From: JAWPMT01 sp965267435
GTDB lineage: Bacteria; Bacteroidota; Bacteroidia; Cytophagales; Cyclobacteriaceae
Length of the DNA: 64,000 nt
Assembly: GCA_965267435.1 (NCBI GenBank)
Contig: OZ253960.1
Span: 1,302,001 to 1,366,000 of the forward strand
Direction: 5' to 3'
Shown here: positions 34,437-43,864 of the stretch, one piece after another
Layout of the letters: each line of letters opens with the position of its first letter
How positions within the stretch are numbered: the first letter of the stretch is position 1
Made by a program: the position numbers and the translations under genes
Notes under the pieces: generated by a model
What the model was told of the DNA's origin: nothing
The model's database searches: none
The model's input: the letters and a program-made list of their open reading frames with translations, nothing else

Positions 34437-36653
34437 TCAAGAAACCACCTTCTCCGGCGTGATCGGCAAATCATACACCCGCTTGCCACAGGCCCTGTAA
34501 ATCGCATTGGCAATAGCTCCAGGTATTGGAGGAATCGCCACTTCTCCACCACCTAGCGCGGGTTGATCGGGGCGATCAATGACCGCCACTTCTACATCAG
34601 GAATGTCTGAGAATCTAAACACGGGATACGTCGACCAGTCGGTACTGGTGATGCGCTGCCTGTCAAAGGCCACTTCCTCCTTGAGTGTCCAACTTGCGGC
34701 CTGCAGCATGCCACCCTCCATTTGATTTTTGATGCCATCAAGATTGATGATCTCGCCCACATCGACCGCTCCCCACAACTTGAGGAGGGTGACCTGCCCA
34801 GTCCCCTTGTCTACCGATACATGAGCAGCGACAGCGGCGTACCCGTCGTTGTTTTTGTATCGCACAAAGCCGTAACCAATCCCTTGTGCAGCACCAACTT
34901 CCTGGCCTTCGGTCATTTCCCTTACCTTGTTAATCACAGCTTTGGCGCGGTCATCGCCCAGATGCGCTAACCTAAAGTCAATGGGGTCTGTCCCTGCCTT
35001 CTCCGCCAGCTCATCCATGAAGGACTCGATCGCAAATATGTTAGCATAAGCTCCGAGACTGCGCAGAGAAGACACTCGAAGCGGCCCATCGAAGAAGTGG
35101 GCGTTAAGTTGGAAGTTGGGGATGCTATAGTAGGGGTCGCCGTTTCTATGTCCGCCTCCCAGGTATCCCCGTGAGGTTAAGGGTGTCGGATTCTCCACAT
35201 GTCGGGCTGCCAACAAGGTGGCCGGGTCGCTATTGGGTCGGGTGCTATGTGAATCCGTCCAGATATCCGACTTCCACGCAGCGATCCTGCCATTCGAATC
35301 CAGGCTTGCTTCCAATTCACCAATAATGACGGAGCCGAAAGGATCCCAGGTATACTCATCGTTCCGTGACCATTGCACTCGCACATGCTTGCCAGGATAG
35401 GCGATTGCGAGTAGCGACGCATCCGCAGCCGCATCGTCTGCCGTACTGTGACCGTAGCAGCCCGCACCTGGCACGCCGATCACGTGCACTTTTTCAACTT
35501 CCATACCCAGCATGGCCGCGAGGGCTGAACGCAAGGGGTAGACCCCCTGACTGTGGGACCAGACATGCACGGTATCGCCTTCATACAAAGCTATGGCACA
35601 GGCAGGGCCCATCGACCCATGCTTGGTGTAGGGCTTTGTGTAGGTGGATTTGATGGTTTCCTTCCCTTCAAAGGCCGATCCCACATCGCCGTCATCTTGA
35701 ACGATCTCCGGCGACACAGCTGTAGAACGGATATGATCATAGAGCCGATCAGAATTAGGAAAGTCTTCTGATACTGACCAGTTGCAAACTGTTCGTAAGA
35801 CTTGTTCCGCCTTGATAGCCTCATATTCTCTCTCAGCGATGACACCCACAAAATTGCCGTTGACCACCGTCTTGATGACTTTGGCCGCCGCTTCTTCAAA
35901 CTTTGCAATATCAACGCTTCTAAGTTGGGCCTGGTAGTTCGGAGGTCGCACCACGCGGGCGTGCACCATGCCGGGGAAGCGCAGATCCTGGATGTACAGC
36001 GGTTCGGCACGAACCATCTGCTCGATATCGTCCCTCGGTATGGCTTTACCGACGTATTGGTAGTCCCCTTTGTTCTTCAACGGTAGTGGGGAGCTCACCT
36101 CGGTTTCGATCTGCTCTCCTCTCAGCAAATCACTAAAACCAATGGTATCACCGCTTTTCATGGATTGGACTTGGCCGCTGGAAAGTGTACAATCCTCCGG
36201 GCTTACATCCCATCTTTCAGCGGCTAATCGGAGCAACTCCCTGCGTGCTGTGGCTGCGGCGTAGCGGACAGACAAGGCGCTATTCTTGATGGAAGCACTG
36301 CCCGCAGTATACCCTTCGTTGGGGGTAATACCGGTTTCAGCGAGGTGTACCTGCACCATCTCCAGAGGCATATTCAGTTCTTCCGCGGCCACTTGTTGGA
36401 TGGCCGTCCGGATACCCTGACCCAATTCTACCTTCCCGGAGAATACTTTGACGTTACCGCCCTCCAATATTTGTATCCATGCATCTACACTTCGGGCATC
36501 CCTCATGCTCCGTGGTAGCTCACCATCGTAGTTTGTTGGAGGCAGTGCGCCGATGGCGCCCGCGTCGCAGGCACCCAACAAAGAAAAACCGACGCTGATG
36601 TATCCAGCCTGTTTTAGGAATGTTCTGCGCGATGATGACGTCGATTCAAGCAT
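34437..36653 (-). CDS. Xanthine dehydrogenase family molybdenum subunit (isoquinoline 1-oxidoreductase beta-like)
   Basis: 738 residues from the ATG at 36653; a GTG two codons upstream is possible. The leader contains a twin-arginine motif, SSRRTFLKQAG, followed by a hydrophobic stretch and a lipobox-like GAC, so the folded holoenzyme would be exported by Tat and may be lipid-anchored. The large domain has the molybdopterin-binding loops (GKVELGQGIRTAIQQVAAEE and the GCYGHSTADDAAADA segment). The catalytic glutamate lies in ALGGGEVAIPP near the C terminus. It hydroxylates aldehydes or N-heterocycles with water as oxygen source. The two-subunit form without an FAD subunit is the Ior-type and passes electrons through the FeS protein. 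Confidence 0.9.
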   Translation of the reverse strand: MLESTSSSRRTFLKQAGYISVGFSLLGACDAGAIGALPPTNYDGELPRSMRDARSVDAWIQILEGGNVKVFSGKVELGQGIRTAIQQVAAEELNMPLEMVQVHLAETGITPNEGYTAGSASIKNSALSVRYAAATARRELLRLAAERWDVSPEDCTLSSGQVQSMKSGDTIGFSDLLRGEQIETEVSSPLPLKNKGDYQYVGKAIPRDDIEQMVRAEPLYIQDLRFPGMVHARVVRPPNYQAQLRSVDIAKFEEAAAKVIKTVVNGNFVGVIAEREYEAIKAEQVLRTVCNWSVSEDFPNSDRLYDHIRSTAVSPEIVQDDGDVGSAFEGKETIKSTYTKPYTKHGSMGPACAIALYEGDTVHVWSHSQGVYPLRSALAAMLGMEVEKVHVIGVPGAGCYGHSTADDAAADASLLAIAYPGKHVRVQWSRNDEYTWDPFGSVIIGELEASLDSNGRIAAWKSDIWTDSHSTRPNSDPATLLAARHVENPTPLTSRGYLGGGHRNGDPYYSIPNFQLNAHFFDGPLRVSSLRSLGAYANIFAIESFMDELAEKAGTDPIDFRLAHLGDDRAKAVINKVREMTEGQEVGAAQGIGYGFVRYKNNDGYAAVAAHVSVDKGTGQVTLLKLWGAVDVGEIINLDGIKNQMEGGMLQAASWTLKEEVAFDRQRITSTDWSTYPVFRFSDIPDVEVAVIDRPDQPALGGGEVAIPPIPGAIANAIYRACGKRVYDLPITPEKVVS

Positions 36654-36665
36654 AGCCACAGGTAA

Positions 36666-37124
36666 TTACTGGTTTTGAGCAGATTGAACGGCTTTGATCA
36701 TGCGTGTGTGTGCACTGCAACGACACAGGTTTACTTGCATGGCCCTCTTGATATCATCCAGTGAAGGATTGGGGTTTTTGTGGAGCAATGACACCGCAGA
36801 CATGATCACACCATTGAGGCAATAGCCGCATTGCGCAGCTTGCTCATTGACAAAAGCCTCCTGGACAGCATGCAGTTTCCCGTTCTCCGCTAGTCCTTCG
36901 AGGGTCGTGATCTTTGCCTCTCCCAAAGAAGAAACCGGGAGCATGCAACTCAGCGTCGCATTTCCTTCTACCAGTACCATGCAAGCACCACATTGACCTA
37001 ATCCGCAGCCGAATTTTGGTCCATTCAACTCCAGGTGATCCCGAAGGACATAGAGCAGGGGCGTGTCACTTTCTACATCGACCTCCTTGTCGGAACCATT
37101 CACATGTAGCGTGTATTTGGCCAT
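36666..37124 (-). CDS. (2Fe-2S)-binding subunit of molybdenum hydroxylase (IorA/CoxS-like)
   Basis: 152 residues. The plant-type ferredoxin motif is GCGLGQCGACMVLVEGNATL followed by SC. The second [2Fe-2S] helical domain has QCGYCLNGVI and NLCRCSAHTRM. All eight cluster cysteines are present. The protein forms the electron-transfer subunit of the molybdenum enzyme encoded 12 bases downstream. It has no signal peptide of its own, so it would be co-exported with the Tat-signal-bearing large subunit. ATG start at 37124. Confidence 0.93.
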   Translation of the reverse strand: MAKYTLHVNGSDKEVDVESDTPLLYVLRDHLELNGPKFGCGLGQCGACMVLVEGNATLSCMLPVSSLGEAKITTLEGLAENGKLHAVQEAFVNEQAAQCGYCLNGVIMSAVSLLHKNPNPSLDDIKRAMQVNLCRCSAHTRMIKAVQSAQNQ

Positions 37125-37489
37125 CGGTTTGTTGTGGGGTTAGATGTACTAGCAATATAATTGTCGCTGTTGACAATCCGTTGGTACTGAGAGATGGATT
37201 CCAGGTAAGGGCGTCGCATTGAACGTAGGCTCTGGAATGATTGGGTCTCGGCTTTGATAACAAGACTGACAATCTGAAAAAATGCTAGCGCACCCAGGTC
37301 TATGGCCAAAGGAGTCGGCCAAAGACCGAAATAGATCTGCGGGAAGGCCGGCTGAGGCGACAGGTAGCCTGAGCGGCGGAAGGCGGGGCGGGCACCCTGA
37401 AGTGAGAGCGGCACATTTGGTTTCCTGAGAAAGGGCTGCCTTCGATACTTCAGGGGGAAGTGCGGTTCATCCACCCCTCGTCGGCAAGT
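37125..37489. other. 365-base gap with one inverted repeat
   Basis: No gene is visible. The right part is GC-rich and contains an inverted repeat, ccctgaagt at 37395-37403 and acttcaggg at 37447-37455, with ggca/tgcc pairs inside, giving a stem-loop of about 60 bases. It resembles the other intergenic palindromes of the window. Confidence 0.4.
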
Positions 37490-37717
37490 CTAATCCGCGT
37501 CGGGTTCCTCGGTGGTCGAGTCGAGCTCCTTCAATATCTTATTGACATCCGCTTCAGTACTCGAGAGCTTGGTCTTGCAGATGGTGACCAATAGTGACGC
37601 TCTTTTCACTTTTGCGGAAAGCTCATCGACGGAAATCTCTCCGCGTTCTATCTCTGCCACAATTTCCTGTAGCTCTTCGAAGGCCTCCGAGTAACTCGGA
37701 TGATCATTCTCACTCAT
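37490..37717 (-). CDS. xseB: Exodeoxyribonuclease VII small subunit
   Basis: 75 residues, the typical length of XseB. The family pattern YSEAFEELQEIVAEIERGEI and SVDELSAKVKRA is intact. It joins with XseA to form the single-strand-specific exonuclease VII used in DNA repair and recombination. The start overlaps the xseA stop by eight bases, so synthesis is coupled. Cytoplasmic. The acidic C terminus (TTEEPDAD) is ordinary for the family. Confidence 0.95.
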   Translation of the reverse strand: MSENDHPSYSEAFEELQEIVAEIERGEISVDELSAKVKRASLLVTICKTKLSSTEADVNKILKELDSTTEEPDAD

Positions 37718-39122
37718 CTATTGAAGGTTTACTAGCGGATTTTACTATACTCAAAACGCTTCCGTCATGTAGCGTGGTGTCAAGTATATCACCTTCTTTC
37801 ACCTGATCAAACGATCTAACCGACTTTCCCTCCAACCGGGTGATGCTGTAGCCTCTTTTGAGGACATTTTCTGGTCGAAGGTTCGTTAGGTTCTTTTCGG
37901 TCGCCGAGATGAGCAAAGCTGCCTGATTGGTTTGTGCCACCACCGCTTTTCGTAAGCGCACCATCACTTGCGATATGAGATGTCTTTCAGCAACATACAA
38001 TTGGTGGGCTCCCTTCTCAATATCCTCGTGGGTAGTACCCAGCAATTCCTTCCCTCTTCTGACATGAAAGCGTGATTCCTGGAAGAGTGTCTGTATCTGA
38101 TGTTTGATCTGGTGATGATTCTGATCGAGGATATTTCGGGTAGCCGATCGCAGCAGCTTCACCTCTGATGAAAACTTGGCCTTTTCCTCCATAACGATCC
38201 GTTTGGTTTGATCGATGATCTTCTCCTCGGCCTTTCGGACTGGCACCGCGAAATTGTGAAACTGTTGGATCAGCATCTCCGCCAGTTTTGTGGGCGTAAT
38301 GGCATTTTCATGGGCGACCATCTCCACAACGGTTTCATTGGTTGCGTGGCCGATGCCAGTAAGGACTGGTATTGGAAACCGGGCGACTTCGTTCGCCAGA
38401 TCAAAGTCGTTGTAACAGGAAAGTCCGATGTCACCACCGCCACCCCTGACGATGGCCACCAGATCAAAATGACGGACCACCTGCTTGATTCTTTTCAGTT
38501 GATTGACAAGTATTTTCGCTGCATGATCTCCCTGAAGGAGCGAGGGAAACAAGAGGTGAAAGAAGGAATAATTCCACTGGTGAGTGGCGGATTGCAGGAC
38601 TTTGAGAAAATCCGCATAACCATTGCTTGTCTCTACAGAGATGACAGCTATCCTTTGAGGCAGCAAAGGTAGCTTCAAGGCCCTGTTCATAGTGAATGCC
38701 TGCTCCTCTTTTAGCTTCTTGATTGTCTCTTGTTTCTCCTTCTCGAGATCCCCCAAAGTGTAGGATGGATCGATCTCAGTGATGCGCAAGGACATACCGT
38801 ACTGAGGATGAAAGCCAATCGTGGCAGAGAACAAGATCTTGATACCATCCTTGAGTGGTTCCTTCAATACCTCCTGAAAGTTGAGATTCACCCTCTCATA
38901 GTCGTCCTTCCACAAGTTGGCGCGCATCTGCGCTATGACCTGGCCGTCTTTTTTCTCCACGAGGTCGGGATAACAATGTCCGGAGTGTTGATAGAAATTC
39001 AGCTTATTCATCTCGGCCTTGATCCAGTAGGCGCTTTTGTACCGCATGGCAAGGGTCTTCTGAATACTTTTCGTCACCTCCAGCAAGGAGAATATTTGTT
39101 TTCCATCAATCTCTTCCGGCAT
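37710..39122 (-). CDS. xseA: Exodeoxyribonuclease VII large subunit
   Basis: 470 residues from the ATG at 39122; a TTG start 14 codons upstream is less likely. The N-terminal OB-fold domain covers about residues 10-100 (SLLEVTKSIQKTL, then YWIKAEM). The catalytic domain has the Gly-rich RGGGGDIGLSCYNDFDLANE and VLTGIGHATNETVVE, where the family has GH(E/A)TD; here the Asp is Asn (HATNET), a change that is common in Bacteroidota but worth noting. A long C-terminal coiled coil follows. Overlaps xseB, with which it forms a complex. Confidence 0.93.
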   Translation of the reverse strand: MPEEIDGKQIFSLLEVTKSIQKTLAMRYKSAYWIKAEMNKLNFYQHSGHCYPDLVEKKDGQVIAQMRANLWKDDYERVNLNFQEVLKEPLKDGIKILFSATIGFHPQYGMSLRITEIDPSYTLGDLEKEKQETIKKLKEEQAFTMNRALKLPLLPQRIAVISVETSNGYADFLKVLQSATHQWNYSFFHLLFPSLLQGDHAAKILVNQLKRIKQVVRHFDLVAIVRGGGGDIGLSCYNDFDLANEVARFPIPVLTGIGHATNETVVEMVAHENAITPTKLAEMLIQQFHNFAVPVRKAEEKIIDQTKRIVMEEKAKFSSEVKLLRSATRNILDQNHHQIKHQIQTLFQESRFHVRRGKELLGTTHEDIEKGAHQLYVAERHLISQVMVRLRKAVVAQTNQAALLISATEKNLTNLRPENVLKRGYSITRLEGKSVRSFDQVKEGDILDTTLHDGSVLSIVKSASKPSIDE

Positions 39123-39303
39123 TGGTCTATAATAAGGTTTATACCCTGCTGCCAAGGTAAGCAATGGTGAGTGATCATGGATCTATGACATCAGATCCCA
39201 ACAACCTTGGGTGGAAAAGTCCACATCAGGCAAGTGCAAGTTTAAGACTGTAGGCCGGTTCCACTCTCCTGACTATCTTAGTAAGATCGGACCGCGACAC
39301 TAA

Positions 39304-42252
39304 ATGAAAGAGTTACTAAGGAAGGGAAGACGCAATGGATTGCTTTGGGCTTCAATTGCACAATTGGTTGTGGTAGGGGTTTTTGTTTCCCACTGCGCCC
39401 AAAATGAAACGTCCGCCCGCATCCCCGATCAAGTCGATTTCAACTTCCATGTTCGACCCATTCTTGTACAGAACTGTTACTTGTGTCACGGCCCGGATCC
39501 AAGCAGCCGCAAAGCCGAACTCCGCCTCGATACGTATGAGGGTGCGACCGCATTGTTGAAAGAAGGGGTGGGGCATGCGATCGTGCCAGGAGAGGCCGAT
39601 GAGAGCGAAGTGATCCGAAGAGTGAGCAGTGAGGACACTGATGTCATGATGCCGCCTCCGGAATCTAACCTGAAGCTCACAGCGTATGAGGTGGCGGTTT
39701 TAGAGAAATGGATCAACCAGGGGGCGAAATGGAAGAAGCATTGGGCCTTCATCCCTCCAGAGGCCACTGAACCTGATCGCCACGAGGCATCCGCCAACGA
39801 GATCGATGACTTCATCCAGGAAAAGCTGGCGGGCAGGGGCCTCGACGCAGCAGAGGAAGCCAGCAAGGCCTCTTTGATCCGCCGGGTTTCCTATCTGCTG
39901 ACGGGACTTCCTCCGACGGTCGAACAACTGCAGGCATTTCTTGAAGATGACAGCGATGATGCATATGAAAAGATGGTCGATCAATACCTGTCTTCAGGCG
40001 GGTTTGGAGAGCGATGGGCGCGACATTGGCTGGATGTAGTTCGGTATGCGGAGACCCGCGGACATGAATTTGACTACGAAATCGCCGGTGCCTGGCAGTA
40101 CCGAGATTATCTGATCAGAGCCCTCAACCAGGACATTCCCTATGATCAGCTGGTTCGTGAACACATCGCTGGCGACTTAATGAAAGATGCGAGATGGAAT
40201 CCTGACAATGGCATCAATGAATCCCAGATCGGTACCGCCTTCTACCTGCTTGGAGAGGGCAAGCACAGTCCGGTAGACATCAAGGAAGAAGAATCCGATC
40301 GGATCGACAACATGATTGACGTCACGAGCAAGACCTTCCAGGGGCTCACCGTCTCATGTGCAAAGTGCCACGACCATAAGTTTGACCCTATCCCCACGGC
40401 AGATTACTACGCCATGTACGGGGTCATGGAAAGCAGTAGACTCTCTGCGAAACCTGCCGAACTCACCTACGAGAAGCTGGAAAACGTCCAAGAAGTGGAA
40501 GAGTTACGTGAAGGCATCAATGAGATGCTGCTACGGAATGTTGCGTTGGAATTATCTCAGGAGAAAAGCCCCAAGACCACTGATCTGGCATACGCGGTCA
40601 TTGGTGACTTCAGGGGAGAAACCCTGGACGGTTGGAAGAGTGATGGGATTGCCTTTGGTGAACGAACTACACTTGGAGAACCCGTATTGGATCGCGCGGG
40701 AAAGAGGGTCCTGAAATTCGACCAAGGCAGGGCCTCCAGTCGCTTCTATTCCAAGGGTATTTTCGGCGCACTGCGATCGCCGAACTTCGAGATCACCCAT
40801 GACTTCATCGGCGTCCGAGCTTTGGGAGACACCTCTACGATCAGGATTGTCATTGACAACTTCCAAATGATCCAGTGGCCCATCTATGGAGGGCTGGAGC
40901 ATAGAGTGGAAGGCGAGAAATGGCAGAACCTGACCTTCAATGTTTCAGCCTGGAAGGGGCACAAAGCCTACATTGAGATACTTCCAGGGCGATATGACCG
41001 ACATCGCTACAGCATGCAACCGACGGACTATGTGGAGGTGGAATATGCCATTGCCTACAATGAAGACTGGCCGCAGAGTGTGGCGCCAAAATATGAAGGG
41101 AGCATTGCCCGCGTTGCTGCGATGAATCAGTTGTTGGCGGAAGGCCAAATCGTTGATGAATTAGAGGGTCTTGCAGACGTAAGCCGGCAACAGGATGAGC
41201 TGATAGGTACGCTGAAGGACTCCCTGTTTTTTGAAGGCTTGTATGATGGCTTCGGGATCAATAGCCCTGTGTTCGACAGAGGCAACCACCTCAACCCACT
41301 GGAGAATCCTGTTCCAAGGGGCTTTCTATCTGCTGTGACCGACAATCACTCTTTTGATTCACAAGGGAGTGGTAGGGTGGAATTGGCCGATGTCATGCTG
41401 GATCCGACGAATCCACTTACCTCCCGGGTCATGGTCAACCGTATATGGCATCACCTATTCGGTCGTGGGCTTGTGGAGACTGTAGACAATTTTGGGCTGC
41501 AAGGCAAGCTACCTTCCCATCCGGAGTTGCTCGACTACCTGGCCGTCAAGTTCCAGAACGAGGGTTGGTCCATCAAAAGCATGGTCAGGTACATCGTCAT
41601 GTCCAACACGTTCCGAAGAGCAACCACTGGGTCTGATGAAGCTTCGGCAGTCGACCCTACGAACTCCCTGTTGTCTCACTTTCCCGTTAGGCGACTTGAG
41701 GCAGAAGCGATCAGGGATGGTATCCTTGCGGTCACCGACGAGCTAAGCAGGGAAATGTATGGGGAGCCCGTGCCTGTGTACCTCACAGAATTCATGACGG
41801 GTAGAGGCAGACCTAGGGAGTCAGGGCCGCTGGATGGTCATGGCAGAAGAAGCATCTACCAGGCGGTCCGGCGCAATTTCATGGAGCCGATGATGTTGAC
41901 ATTCGACCGACCGATTCCCTTTTCGACATTTGGTAAGAGGAACGTCACCAATGTGCCTGCCCAATCACTCATTCTGATGAACGACCCATTCGTCATCGAT
42001 CAGGCCCAAAAGATGGCCCAATTGGTATTATCAGAGGAACCTATGAATCAGGAGGAAAGAATCGGATTTATCTATCTCCGAGCATTGTCACGGGAACCGA
42101 CCGAAGAGGAACTGCAGAAGGCCGGGGACTTCCTGCAGATGCTGGCACGGTCCTACGACTTGTCCGATGCAGCGGCGGTCAATAGCCCTGAAGTATGGCA
42201 GGACTACTGTCATTCGGTATTCAACATGAAGGAATTTATCTATCTCATCTAA
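39304..42252 (+). CDS. PSCyt1-DUF1549-DUF1553 protein (planctomycete-type c-type cytochrome domain)
   Basis: 982 residues. After an N-terminal leader with a lipobox-like SHC at about residue 30, the first domain is PSCyt1 with the heme c motif CYLCHGPDP, then a SKGAEL-like conserved stretch. DUF1549 follows with ARHWLDVVRYAETRGHEFDY and a second heme-like motif, CAKCHDHKFDPIPTADYYAM. The C-terminal DUF1553 has NPLTSRVMVNRIWHHLFGRG and VTNVPAQSLILMNDPFV. In between is a concanavalin-like sugar-binding region near residues 430-590 (DFRGETLDGWKSDGIAFGER). This family is frequent in Planctomycetes and Verrucomicrobia and also occurs in marine Bacteroidota; its activity is not established. It is followed two bases later by DUF1501. 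Confidence 0.9.
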   Translation: MKELLRKGRRNGLLWASIAQLVVVGVFVSHCAQNETSARIPDQVDFNFHVRPILVQNCYLCHGPDPSSRKAELRLDTYEGATALLKEGVGHAIVPGEADESEVIRRVSSEDTDVMMPPPESNLKLTAYEVAVLEKWINQGAKWKKHWAFIPPEATEPDRHEASANEIDDFIQEKLAGRGLDAAEEASKASLIRRVSYLLTGLPPTVEQLQAFLEDDSDDAYEKMVDQYLSSGGFGERWARHWLDVVRYAETRGHEFDYEIAGAWQYRDYLIRALNQDIPYDQLVREHIAGDLMKDARWNPDNGINESQIGTAFYLLGEGKHSPVDIKEEESDRIDNMIDVTSKTFQGLTVSCAKCHDHKFDPIPTADYYAMYGVMESSRLSAKPAELTYEKLENVQEVEELREGINEMLLRNVALELSQEKSPKTTDLAYAVIGDFRGETLDGWKSDGIAFGERTTLGEPVLDRAGKRVLKFDQGRASSRFYSKGIFGALRSPNFEITHDFIGVRALGDTSTIRIVIDNFQMIQWPIYGGLEHRVEGEKWQNLTFNVSAWKGHKAYIEILPGRYDRHRYSMQPTDYVEVEYAIAYNEDWPQSVAPKYEGSIARVAAMNQLLAEGQIVDELEGLADVSRQQDELIGTLKDSLFFEGLYDGFGINSPVFDRGNHLNPLENPVPRGFLSAVTDNHSFDSQGSGRVELADVMLDPTNPLTSRVMVNRIWHHLFGRGLVETVDNFGLQGKLPSHPELLDYLAVKFQNEGWSIKSMVRYIVMSNTFRRATTGSDEASAVDPTNSLLSHFPVRRLEAEAIRDGILAVTDELSREMYGEPVPVYLTEFMTGRGRPRESGPLDGHGRRSIYQAVRRNFMEPMMLTFDRPIPFSTFGKRNVTNVPAQSLILMNDPFVIDQAQKMAQLVLSEEPMNQEERIGFIYLRALSREPTEEELQKAGDFLQMLARSYDLSDAAAVNSPEVWQDYCHSVFNMKEFIYLI

Positions 42253-42253
42253 A

Positions 42254-43702
42254 ATGGGAAGCAAGAAGCATATCATCCACACGCCCATGAGCCGCAGGGA
42301 AGCGCTGAGCCTTTGCAAAGGCGGCTTTGGTGCGTTAGCGTTTACGAGTTTGTTTGGTGGCCTTGGGACGGCTTGTCGCAAAGTAGACGAACCCAACTCG
42401 TTGCTCTCGCAATTGGGGCAGGCGCCTCACTACATCCCGAAGGCGAAGAATGTAATTTTCCTGTATATGGATGGCGGTGTGTCGCAGGTGGATAGCTTTG
42501 ATCCCAAGCCCCGTCTGGCCAAGGAGAATGGCGAGAACCCTTACGACAAATTCGAGGTAGCGGACACCCAGTTTGACAACATCGGCAAGATCCTCAAGAG
42601 CCCGTGGGGCTTCAAGCAATATGGAGAGTCCGGCATTCCCGTTAGCGATCTGTTCCCCCACATCGCTACATGCGTCGATGACCTGGCGGTGATCCGATCG
42701 ATGGTATCCAACTTCCCCGAGCACACCAACGCCAACTACTTCCTGCACACAGGAAGTGGATTGCAAGGTCGGCCAAGTATGGGGGCATGGGTGACCTATG
42801 GATTGGGAAGCCAGAACAGCAACTTGCCGGGTTACGTCGTTCTTGACGGGGGACTGACGCCTCCGGGCGGATTGGACAACTTCAATAGCGGCTTCCTGCC
42901 GGCGTCCTACCAGGCGTCCGTTTTGAAGGCAGGAGCGAAACCCCTGGCCAACATATCGCCACAGGAGGCGACGGACGCCCTTCAAAACAAGAAGCTGGAC
43001 TTCATCAAACAAATGGACAACAACCTCCTTGGTGATCTGGGAAGCGCAGATGCCGTAGAGTCCGCCATCTCCAACTACGAACTGGCTTATCAGATGCAGT
43101 CATCCGTTCCCGAGTTGACGGAGTTCTCATCAGAGACAAAGGCCACGAGAAAATTGTACGGCATGGAATCCGACGATCCGCATACGAGAGGATACGGGGC
43201 CCAGTGCCTGATGGCGAGAAGGTTGATAGAAAGGGGCGTGCGCTTCGTTGAGCTCACTTGCCCCAGGGTAGAAGCAGATCGATGGGATCAGCACAACAAC
43301 CTTGTCGACGGCCACGAAAGAAATGCCCATGCGGTAGACCAACCGATCGCAGGACTGCTCAAGGACCTCAAGTCTCGAGGGCTTTTCGAAGAGACATTGG
43401 TCATCTGGACAGGAGAATTTGGGCGCACGCCTTTCGCACAGGGAACTAATGGCCGTGATCACAACCCATCGGCCTTCAGCATGTGGATGGCAGGGGCCGG
43501 CATCAAAGGGGGCACGATCTATGGCCGCACCGACGACTACGGCTACCGTGTCGTCGAAAATGAAACGACCGTGCACGATCTCCACGCTACGATGCTGCAC
43601 CTCCTGGGAGTGAACCACGAACGACTCAGATTCCGCTTTGGTGGGCGCGATATTCGCCTCACGGACGTGCATGGGCATGTGATAAAGGATGTGTTGGTGT
43701 GA
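42254..43702 (+). CDS. DUF1501 domain-containing protein, Tat-exported
   Basis: 482 residues. The leader has a twin-arginine motif, PMSRREALSLCKGGFGALAF, so it is probably exported by Tat. The sulfatase-like alkaline phosphatase fold is seen in KNVIFLYMDGGVSQVDSFDP, the metal Asp in WTGEFGRTPFAQGTNGRDHN, and the late FGGRDIRLTDVHGHV. DUF1501 proteins almost always sit beside PSD1-type cytochromes, as here. The start is two bases after the upstream stop, so both are translationally coupled. The enzymatic role is unknown; the sulfatase-like fold suggests hydrolysis of a sulfate or phosphate ester. Confidence 0.9.
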   Translation: MGSKKHIIHTPMSRREALSLCKGGFGALAFTSLFGGLGTACRKVDEPNSLLSQLGQAPHYIPKAKNVIFLYMDGGVSQVDSFDPKPRLAKENGENPYDKFEVADTQFDNIGKILKSPWGFKQYGESGIPVSDLFPHIATCVDDLAVIRSMVSNFPEHTNANYFLHTGSGLQGRPSMGAWVTYGLGSQNSNLPGYVVLDGGLTPPGGLDNFNSGFLPASYQASVLKAGAKPLANISPQEATDALQNKKLDFIKQMDNNLLGDLGSADAVESAISNYELAYQMQSSVPELTEFSSETKATRKLYGMESDDPHTRGYGAQCLMARRLIERGVRFVELTCPRVEADRWDQHNNLVDGHERNAHAVDQPIAGLLKDLKSRGLFEETLVIWTGEFGRTPFAQGTNGRDHNPSAFSMWMAGAGIKGGTIYGRTDDYGYRVVENETTVHDLHATMLHLLGVNHERLRFRFGGRDIRLTDVHGHVIKDVLV

Positions 43703-43710
43703 ACTGTGCC

Positions 43711-43745
43711 ATTGTCACCTTGAGGCTCTCGAAAGGTAAGACAAT
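43711..43745. terminator. Stem-loop between DUF1501 and DUF2231 genes
   Basis: ATTGTcACCTT at 43711-43722 pairs with AAGGTaagACAAT at 43733-43745 (minor bulges). It starts nine bases after the DUF1501 stop. There is no poly-U tail, so it may be a dispersed repeat element of the kind containing tcaccttgag...gaaaggt rather than a terminator. A second GC-rich segment follows to 43830. Confidence 0.35.
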
Positions 43746-43864
43746 GGCGAAAACGTCAATGTGTCTGTGCTTCGAGGACCTCCATCGGCCGCCAAAGGCT
43801 AGCCGACGGCGAGGCGGCATGACACAGGCCCGTGATGTTGATTTGTTAATACTCTGATCCCCAA

